This document shows, one piece after another, positions 21,234-26,928 of a DNA stretch of 26,928 bases. Position 1 is the first letter of the stretch. The number at the start of each line of letters is the position of its first letter. A program made the translations under genes and the position numbers. This DNA comes from a virus. The stretch covers positions 1 through 26,928 of IMG/VR virus record IMGVR_UViG_3300025759_000565; one strand, written 5' to 3'. The notes beneath the pieces are model-generated. The model was not told the origin of the DNA and made no database searches. It saw only the letters and a program-made list of their open reading frames with translations.

Positions 21234-21791
21234 ATGGCGTGTTTACTAACAACAGGTAGAGGTTTACCTTGCAAGTCAGGAGTAGGTGGTTTAAAAGCTA
21301 TTTATTTTATTGATTTCGGAGGGGTTGGAACTGCTACTGATGATAGCTCAAAAGAACCTGCAGACGATGGGTTTGACGGAGTTATAAATAATATTACCGG
21401 TACACCTACTGCTTATAAATTTGATATTAAAGGTAATTCATCTTTAGAAACTGCTGTCAACTCTAGTAGAGAAAATGGTACTACTTTTTATGAAAGCACT
21501 TTAAACTTAACATTACCTTATTTAGATGCAGTTACTAACCAAGAGTTGAAACTATTAGCGTTTTCAAGACCGCAAGTAATTGTAGAAGATTACAACGGCA
21601 ATAAATTTGTAGTAGGATTAGACAATGGTGCGGACGTTAACGGCGGAACAATTGTGAGCGGTGCAGCTATGGGAGATTTATCAGGCTTTACATTAACATT
21701 TGTAGCCCAAGAAAAATTCCCACCACCATTTATGAATGCAACTAGCTTCGCACAAGTTACCGTGTCAGGTACTCAGATCGTGCCGAACTAA
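21234..21791 (+). CDS. Major tail tube protein
   Basis: A 185-aa protein starting MACLLTTGRGLPCKSGVGGL and then KAIYFIDFGG. This Cys/Gly-rich beginning is a pattern I recognise in tail tube proteins of Bacteroidetes siphophages. The middle has the beta-barrel rhythm TAYKFDIKGNSSLETAVNSS, then TTFYESTLNLTLPYLD, and the C terminus has LSGFTLTFVAQEKFPPPF. Tube subunits stack on the tape measure. Location between two terminators gives it its own transcript balance, in line with high copy number. The start has no TATATAT box. Confidence 0.7.
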   Translation: MACLLTTGRGLPCKSGVGGLKAIYFIDFGGVGTATDDSSKEPADDGFDGVINNITGTPTAYKFDIKGNSSLETAVNSSRENGTTFYESTLNLTLPYLDAVTNQELKLLAFSRPQVIVEDYNGNKFVVGLDNGADVNGGTIVSGAAMGDLSGFTLTFVAQEKFPPPFMNATSFAQVTVSGTQIVPN

Positions 21792-21815
21792 TTATTTTAG
21801 TGTGTATTTTAAAAG

Positions 21816-21843
21816 AGGGGATGTTGAAGCGTCCCCTTTTTTT
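21816..21843 (+). terminator. Rho-independent terminator after the tail tube gene
   Basis: Stem AGGGGA (21816-21821) / TCCCCT (21832-21837), extendable inward by a T-G and a G-C pair, is followed by seven T ending at 21843. The promoter-like ATGCAAA box begins on the very next base (21844). Confidence 0.85.
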
Positions 21844-21877
21844 ATGCAAAAAATTAAACTTTTTATTATATATTAGT
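21844..21877 (+). promoter_or_regulatory. Putative phage promoter before the portal operon
   Basis: ATGCAAA at 21844 lies exactly 34 nt before the ATG at 21878, and TATATAT at 21867-21873 lies 11 nt before it. It abuts the preceding terminator, so transcription is cleanly ended and restarted. This also fixes the start of the next gene. Confidence 0.7.
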
Positions 21878-22246
21878 ATGAAAGTATTAACTACCAGCAG
21901 TGGTTCGCAAAATATTAAAATTATTCCTAGAGAGTATGTTGCTAGCGGAAGTATGATTATTAAAGACGAATCAACAAACAAGTCATATACTTATAGCGTT
22001 ACGGGTACAACGTCGGGCAATTACTTAAGCATAGACAACGTTTACACGCATTCTGGCGCAGGTATATTAAAAGAAGGTAGATTTTATACTTTAACATTAA
22101 AAAACGGCTCTAACGTCGTAATTTATAATGATAAAATATTTGTAACAGACCAAACAATTGATCAAGGGAATAATAACTATTACGATATGAATAGTGGTGA
22201 TTACACAACAGAAAACTCTTTTGACAATGATTATATAATAGTATGA
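21878..22246 (+). CDS. Conserved structural protein before the portal, 122 aa
   Basis: The frame is open from 21800, but a start there would read through the terminator hairpin. The ATG at 21878 sits right behind the promoter box and gives MKVLTTSSGSQNIKIIPREY. The 122-aa beta-rich product ends in KEGRFYTLTLKNGSNVVIYN, then DKIFVTDQTI and an acidic YY-rich tail. The 'G.FYTL...NGS.V.Y.DKIF-T-Q' block recurs in Bacteroidetes phages next to portal genes. The role is unknown, perhaps head decoration or a portal-associated factor. It overlaps the portal gene by 4 nt. Confidence 0.65.
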   Translation: MKVLTTSSGSQNIKIIPREYVASGSMIIKDESTNKSYTYSVTGTTSGNYLSIDNVYTHSGAGILKEGRFYTLTLKNGSNVVIYNDKIFVTDQTIDQGNNNYYDMNSGDYTTENSFDNDYIIV

Positions 22247-24003
22247 ACGACTTAAGAATTGTAAATTTAGCTACTTATACAACACCTAGCATAGTTGAGA
22301 AACCTCAGCAAGATTGGGTTGCGTACGGAGAAGATAATAATTATTTCGGTTATTTAATAGACCGCTATAACGGATCTCCTACAAATAGTGCCTGTATGAA
22401 CGCTATTAGTGAAATGATATTTGGAAAGGGCTTAGATGCTACTGATTCTAGTAGAAAGCCAGAAGAATATGCAAAAATGATGTCACTATTTCACAAAGAT
22501 TGTGTAAGAAAATTATCTTATGATTTAAAGCTTATGGGACAATGTGCCTTGCAAGTAATTTATTCTAAAGACAGAAAAACAATAGCTAGAATAGAGCATA
22601 TGCCGGTAGAAACACTTAGGGCAGAAAAGTGTAACGAAGACGGTGACATACCAGCTTATTTTTATTTTCAAGATTGGACACAATATAGAAAAGGTGATGA
22701 ATTGCTAAGAATACCAGCTTTTGGTATGAGCAATGAAAGTATCGAGATCTTATATGTAAAGCCGTACAGAGCGGGATTCAAGTATTATAGTAGCCCAGAT
22801 TATGCCGGAGGATTACAATACGCTGATCTAGAAGAGGAAATAAGCAATTATCATTTAAATAATATTCTTAATGGTCTAGCACCTAGTATGTTAATTAATT
22901 TTAATAACGGAACGCCTAATCCAGAAGAGAGAGAACTTATTGAAAAAAAAATATACAAGAAATTTTCAGGCTCAAGCAATGCAGGTAAATTTATCTTAGC
23001 ATTTAATGATGATCCTGCAACAGCAGCAAGTATAGATCCAATACAATTATCTGACGCACACAATCAATATCAGTTTTTATCAGAAGAAAGTAGCAAGAAA
23101 ATATTAGTAAGCCACAGGGTTGTGAGTCCTATGCTAATAGGTATAAAAGACAATACAGGTTTAGGTAATAACGCAGAAGAACTTAAAACAGCTAGTGTGC
23201 TTATGGACAATACAGTTATTAGGCCATTTCAAAGGCTACTAATAGACGCATTTGATCAAGTATTGGCCTACAATGATATAGCCTTAAACTTATATTTTAA
23301 AACGTTACAACCTTTAGAATTTACTGACCTAGACAATGTACAAGATGAAGAAACAAAAGAAGAGGAAACAGGTGTTAAATTAAGCAATGATTTAAGTAAT
23401 GAAGTAGGAGATCTATTATTAAATAATTTAGGCGGAGAAACAATAGGTGAAGAATGGGAAGAAGTAGACAGTAGAAGTCATTGTGAAAGTAATGAAAGTA
23501 TAGAGGAGTGGGCAAATAAAAATATTGAAGTAAAAAAAACAGGCCTACAAAAATTGCAAGATTTTATTACAGCAAAGCCTAATGGTTTTAGCTATTTAGA
23601 TAAAAGCTACTATAAGGTAAGATATAGATATGCAGAAGAATATCCTAGCAGTAATACTAGAGATTTTTGCATAAGAATGATGATAAGATCCGGCGACGGC
23701 ATAGTTTACAGGCTAGAAGATATAGACAAAGCTAGCAGAGAAGGTGTAAACGACCAATTTGGACACAAAGGGCAACCATACGATTTGTTTAAATACAAAG
23801 GCGGTGTTAATTGTGGTCACGTATGGCAAGAAGTATTATACAGATTAAAAGATAAGACAAACAAAAGCAAAAATTTAAAAGATTATAATGAGGTTGATAA
23901 CATACCGAAAAGCTATAAGGCAAAACCTGCAGGAACCGCAGAAAGTAAAGTAGCACCTTTTGATATGCCTAATAATGGACATCACCCTGATTTTAAAGGT
24001 TAA
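22243..24003 (+). CDS. Portal protein with an extra C-terminal domain
   Basis: A 586-aa protein. The first ~390 residues look like a phage portal: VAYGEDNNYFGYLIDRYNGS, SACMNAISEMIFGKGL, LSYDLKLMGQCALQVIYSK, a PSMLINFNNGTPN region and LVSHRVVSPMLIGIKDNTGL, then RPFQRLLIDAFDQVL. An acidic linker (EETKEEETG) leads to a second domain (about 460-560). It contains KVRYRYAEEYPSSNTRDFC, then YKGGVNCGHVWQEVLYRL with Cys/His residues that could bind metal. The second domain resembles a head-morphogenesis (Mu gpF-like) or minor head protein fused to the portal; that is tentative. The 12-subunit portal is the DNA channel and the docking site for terminase. Confidence 0.8.
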   Translation: MNDLRIVNLATYTTPSIVEKPQQDWVAYGEDNNYFGYLIDRYNGSPTNSACMNAISEMIFGKGLDATDSSRKPEEYAKMMSLFHKDCVRKLSYDLKLMGQCALQVIYSKDRKTIARIEHMPVETLRAEKCNEDGDIPAYFYFQDWTQYRKGDELLRIPAFGMSNESIEILYVKPYRAGFKYYSSPDYAGGLQYADLEEEISNYHLNNILNGLAPSMLINFNNGTPNPEERELIEKKIYKKFSGSSNAGKFILAFNDDPATAASIDPIQLSDAHNQYQFLSEESSKKILVSHRVVSPMLIGIKDNTGLGNNAEELKTASVLMDNTVIRPFQRLLIDAFDQVLAYNDIALNLYFKTLQPLEFTDLDNVQDEETKEEETGVKLSNDLSNEVGDLLLNNLGGETIGEEWEEVDSRSHCESNESIEEWANKNIEVKKTGLQKLQDFITAKPNGFSYLDKSYYKVRYRYAEEYPSSNTRDFCIRMMIRSGDGIVYRLEDIDKASREGVNDQFGHKGQPYDLFKYKGGVNCGHVWQEVLYRLKDKTNKSKNLKDYNEVDNIPKSYKAKPAGTAESKVAPFDMPNNGHHPDFKG

Positions 24004-24006
24004 GAT

Positions 24007-24510
24007 ATGGCAACAGTATTATTTATTAAAAGATCTGATTTAGTTAAAAATACCATAATGGATGGTAATGTTGACACAGACCGCTTTATACAGTATGTGA
24101 AGATTGCGCAACAGATACATATAAGAAATTATTTAGGATCAGATTTGTATAATAAAATAAGTTCTGACATAGCTTCGCCAAGCGGACTGACCGGTAATTA
24201 CCTGACTTTAGTAAATGATTACATACAGCCTATGTTAATACATTTTGCTATGATGGATTATTTACCTTTTGCAGCTTTTAGCGTAAAAAACGGGGGTGTG
24301 TTCAAGGGATCTAGCGAAAATGCAGAAACAGCAAGTAAGAGCGAAGTAGATTATTTAGTAAATAAAGAAAGAGAATTTGCTGAATATTATACAAGAAGAT
24401 TTATTGATTATATGTCTTATAACCAAAATCTTTTTCCAGAGTACACAAGTAATAGTAATGATGATATTTATCCAGATCACGATGCAACATTCAACGGGTG
24501 GGTGTTATAA
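24007..24510 (+). CDS. Head-tail connector (DUF6712/gp6-like)
   Basis: A 167-aa mostly helical protein directly after the portal. LFIKRSDLVKNTIMDGNVDT, IQYVKIAQQIHIRNYLGSDL, NDYIQPMLIHFAMMDYLPFA, then KEREFAEYYTRRFIDYM and a Pro/Asp-rich tail ending FNGWVL. This is the pattern of the connector family that forms a ring beneath the portal in Bacteroidetes phages. The start follows TTAAGATATG, a context also found at 24735. Confidence 0.7.
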   Translation: MATVLFIKRSDLVKNTIMDGNVDTDRFIQYVKIAQQIHIRNYLGSDLYNKISSDIASPSGLTGNYLTLVNDYIQPMLIHFAMMDYLPFAAFSVKNGGVFKGSSENAETASKSEVDYLVNKEREFAEYYTRRFIDYMSYNQNLFPEYTSNSNDDIYPDHDATFNGWVL

Positions 24511-24551
24511 GCCCAAAAAGAAAAACGAAATAAAATTAAAAACATATCTAA

Positions 24552-24731
24552 ATGGCAAATACGATAAATTGGGGAAAAGCTTACAGCGAAAGTTGGTGGG
24601 GTAATACTAGCACTAGCTATTGGGGTTCTGTTTATGAAATAGAATATTTAACTTCTGATCTAAGACGAAGAGTGCAAATATACGAGAACAACACAATGAC
24701 CATACAACTATTAGAAAACTTAGAAGATTAA
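24552..24731 (+). CDS. Small Trp-rich structural protein, 59 aa
   Basis: ATG 24552 to TAA 24729-24731. The product begins MANTINWGKAYSESWWGNTS and then TSYWGSVYEIEYL, with two W-G repeats, followed by a coiled-coil-like LRRRVQIYENN segment. The 'INWGK-Y--SWWG' start recurs in small phage proteins between connector and fibre genes. It may be a trimerisation or attachment factor for the fibre that follows 3 nt later, which is inference. A second frame across this region (24377-24604) is a shadow. Confidence 0.65.
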   Translation: MANTINWGKAYSESWWGNTSTSYWGSVYEIEYLTSDLRRRVQIYENNTMTIQLLENLED

Positions 24732-24734
24732 GAT

Positions 24735-26927
24735 ATGAGTTTACTTAAGAAAGCATCCATAATAACCACACCTACAGCTTATGCTGAGGACTACTTATAT
24801 TCTATAAAACCTGCTTATGCTTTAGGTTCAGAGCTTATAACACAGTTTGATGGGGTTGCTGATGGAACAGATGTTGCAACTTTAGCAGGATGGTCTGCTT
24901 ATAATACAGCGACATCAAAAAATGTAGTAGATGAAAAATTAGTTATTGTAACAAGTAGCTACAATCAAGGCGCACTATTTACTGCAACTACAACAATAGG
25001 CACAAAATATTTATTTAAAGCAACAGCTACAGGGGATTTAGGTTTAGGTGGTATGTACCTAACCTCAGGCAGTCTTAATTCTAATATTGACACAAGTAAC
25101 GGAAATGTAGAAATCAGGTTTACAGCATTATCTACAGCTACATATTTATTTTTTAGAGCAAGCAACAATAATGCAGGTACTACTACATACGCTGATATAT
25201 CTTTAAAACCAATAACAGATGCCGACTTTGACTTTGACAGAAACTCAACAGGAACAAGAGTCAATGAAGATTATCTTATAGAAGATGTGCCTTATAATTT
25301 ATTAGTACAATCTAATCAATTTGATACTACTTGGTTTAATAGTAATAGTACAGATACATCAGGTCAAGCAGGATATAATTATAGTAATGATGCTTGGAAA
25401 ATTGATATTACAGGGGCAGCAGGTTATATATCACAATCATTAACTCAATCAGGTTTACAAACAGTAAGTGTATTTGTAAAAGCAGGTACATTAAATTTTG
25501 TAAGATGTAGGGTTACAGGTACAGGTGGTAATAAATTTGTAGATGTTAACCTTACTAATGGTGCTATCGGAACAACAGGGGCAGAGAATATAAATGCCAC
25601 ATCAACAAACATAGGTGAGGGATGGTACAGAATAACATTAACTTATAACGCTACTACATCAGCATTTTTAATATATCCAATTCAAGCTGATAGTGATTTT
25701 ACAGCAACATCAGGTAACATCTTTATCCAATATGCACAATTAGTAAAAGGCGACCAACCAAAAGACTATCTAAAAACAACAGACAGATTAGACATACCAA
25801 GAATAGATTACACAAACGGAGAGCCTAGTATCTTGCTTGAGCCAAGCAGAACGAATTTAGTTACTTATTCACAAGATTTAACTCAAGGTTGGGGTGGGTA
25901 TACTTTTAGTGGTGGGAGCATATCAGTAACATATGGTTTTTTAAGCCCTGAGGGTCTTAATAACGCATCAAGAATTACGTACACAAATTCAAGTGCAGGT
26001 TCAGGTGGTTCGCTTTGGACTACAAATATTACATTAGTTGCGAGTACACAATACACAATTAGTTTTTATGCAAAAAGGGTTAGTGGAACAAAACAAATAA
26101 GAGTAGATTTAAGAAATTCATCTTCATCAGGTGTTAGTGGCTCTGTTTTTACATTAACAGATAAATGGGAAAGATATTCTACAACTGTTACAAATGATAG
26201 TGCAACAAGTAGAGGTGTGCAAATAAGAATAATTGATTCAGAATATTCAGGAAATAGAACTTTTGATATATATGGTTTTCAGCTTGAAGCAGGAAGCTAT
26301 GAAACATCTCTAATACACACCTCAGGAAGTGCAGTTACTCGTAGTGCAGATTCAGCAAACAATGCAGGAAACAGCGACTTAATAAACTCTACAGAGGGAG
26401 TTCTTTATGCAGAGATAGCAGCACTTGCAGATGACCAAACAGGTAGATTTTTTGCTATATCAGATGGCTCAAGCAGTAATCGTATAAGATTAGGTTTTCA
26501 GTCAGGTGTATCTAATAGGTTTCGAGCTTTAGTAGTTAGTGGAGGCAGTACAACTGTGGATATGAACGATACAAATACAACGCTTTCAGATATTACAGAA
26601 TATAACAAGGTGGCATTTAAATTTAAACAAAATGATTTTGCTTTATATTTTAATGGTAGAGAGGTAAAAACAGACACAAGTGGAAATACACCTACAGGAT
26701 TAAATCTTGTAGCTTTTGACAATGCAGCAACAAATATTGGGGGTTTCTTTTACGGAAATTGTAAAATGGTAGCAGTATTTAAAGAAGCTCTTACTGACTT
26801 AGAATTAGAGAAACTAACAGGCTACAACAACCACGAACTATATATGAATTATTACAATAGATTAAGCTATTTAGGTTTAGCAGAAGAATACAATGTAGAA
26901 TCCGATATAAACAATTATATATTATGA
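24735..26927 (+). CDS. Modular receptor-binding / tail fibre protein, 730 aa
   Basis: A 730-aa secreted-type beta protein without a signal peptide. After a short N-terminal anchor (about residues 1-30) come three similar beta-sandwich modules like carbohydrate-binding domains (about 33-165, 185-345 and 365-535). Modules two and three share PYNLLVQSNQF/EPSRTNLVTYSQ starts, a TVSVFVKAG/TISFYAKRV strand and a GWYRITLTY/KWERYSTTV strand. The C terminus (about 550-715) looks like a LamG/concanavalin fold, with YNKVAFKFKQNDFALYFNG and a KEALTDLELEKLTGYN end. It probably binds host surface glycans. It contains no GATC and no CCGG, unlike the rest of the window. Its stop (26925-26927) overlaps an ATG at 26924 that starts the next gene beyond the edge. 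Confidence 0.75.
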   Translation: MSLLKKASIITTPTAYAEDYLYSIKPAYALGSELITQFDGVADGTDVATLAGWSAYNTATSKNVVDEKLVIVTSSYNQGALFTATTTIGTKYLFKATATGDLGLGGMYLTSGSLNSNIDTSNGNVEIRFTALSTATYLFFRASNNNAGTTTYADISLKPITDADFDFDRNSTGTRVNEDYLIEDVPYNLLVQSNQFDTTWFNSNSTDTSGQAGYNYSNDAWKIDITGAAGYISQSLTQSGLQTVSVFVKAGTLNFVRCRVTGTGGNKFVDVNLTNGAIGTTGAENINATSTNIGEGWYRITLTYNATTSAFLIYPIQADSDFTATSGNIFIQYAQLVKGDQPKDYLKTTDRLDIPRIDYTNGEPSILLEPSRTNLVTYSQDLTQGWGGYTFSGGSISVTYGFLSPEGLNNASRITYTNSSAGSGGSLWTTNITLVASTQYTISFYAKRVSGTKQIRVDLRNSSSSGVSGSVFTLTDKWERYSTTVTNDSATSRGVQIRIIDSEYSGNRTFDIYGFQLEAGSYETSLIHTSGSAVTRSADSANNAGNSDLINSTEGVLYAEIAALADDQTGRFFAISDGSSSNRIRLGFQSGVSNRFRALVVSGGSTTVDMNDTNTTLSDITEYNKVAFKFKQNDFALYFNGREVKTDTSGNTPTGLNLVAFDNAATNIGGFFYGNCKMVAVFKEALTDLELEKLTGYNNHELYMNYYNRLSYLGLAEEYNVESDINNYIL

Positions 26928-26928
26928 T

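Noticed and set aside
21800-21877. Longer start for the gene at 21878, adding 26 residues
   Set aside because: The extension would translate the terminator hairpin and the promoter box; the ATG at 21878 has the conserved 34/11-nt spacing and a better N terminus.
24377-24604. A 75-aa + strand open frame overlapping the connector and the Trp-rich gene
   Set aside because: It overlaps two better-supported genes and its translation is an Ile/Lys-rich shadow with no domain pattern.
468-26722. Minus-strand open frames of 60-112 codons
   Set aside because: All lie opposite strong + strand genes, show Leu/Ser/Phe-rich antisense composition and have no recognisable motif.
1-26928. tRNA genes, CRISPR arrays, IS elements or an integrase
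   Set aside because: No cloverleaf-like segment with CCA end, no regular repeat-spacer pattern, no terminal inverted repeats with transposase and no recombinase motif were seen; gaps between genes are under 80 nt.

Overview
The window is a gene-dense stretch of a tailed-phage (siphovirus-type) genome or prophage. Every gene I can support lies on the + strand, most neighbours overlap by a few bases (ATGA junctions are common), and I see no tRNA, rRNA, IS element, integrase, lysis gene or CRISPR array. The host is most likely a member of the Bacteroidetes, probably a flavobacterium. The DNA is AT-rich (about one third G+C by eye), Shine-Dalgarno sequences are largely absent, and the protein families (DUF3127-like SSB, the tail-protein pair at 13462-16883, XkdF-type protease, the GCLC...CCDG...QGIG mini-protein, the connector at 24007) are ones I associate with Bacteroidetes phages. 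The host is inferred, not proven.

Layout. (1) 1-6201, early/replication region: an OB-fold-like protein and an SSB, a terminator, a DnaB/RecA-type helicase ATPase, a sigma-like factor, a small PD-(D/E)XK nuclease, a RecE/RecB-like exonuclease, a DUF3310 protein, and a stand-alone DnaA domain IV-like protein. Among them are many tiny genes, including two single-span membrane peptides and a zinc-ribbon peptide. (2) 6230-10062, the most interesting block: six overlapping or abutting genes that look like a DNA base hypermodification cassette. They are a ParB-like protein, a TET/JBP-type 2-oxoglutarate dioxygenase, a stand-alone class-II glutamine amidotransferase, a GNAT acyltransferase, an aGPT-PPlase-like amino-group transferase and a hydroxymethyl-dU DNA kinase-like P-loop protein. 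The likely logic is to oxidise the methyl of thymine (or 5mC) in DNA, phosphorylate the hydroxymethyl group, displace the phosphate with an amine or amino acid, then tailor it by amidation or acylation. (3) 10063-11566: small and large terminase. (4) 11602-18812: tail genes, including a tail assembly chaperone pair joined by a probable programmed -1 frameshift on a run of nine T, neck/completion proteins, two baseplate-type proteins and a short tape measure. (5) 18848-24731: prohead protease, scaffold, major capsid protein, tail tube, portal and connector. (6) 24735-26927: a modular receptor-binding protein. The next gene begins at 26924.

Regulation. Three gene starts (18848, 19637, 21878) carry the same upstream layout: ATGCAAA exactly 34 nt before the ATG and a TATATA-type box exactly 11 nt before it. 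A fourth (11602) matches closely, while 6230 and 3230 match partially. This does not look like the usual Bacteroidetes promoter and would give nearly leaderless mRNAs. The sigma-like protein at 1900-2415 is a candidate reader. Hairpin terminators lie at 958, 21183 and 21816.

All function calls come from reading motifs; no database search was run. Counts of sequence motifs were made by eye.
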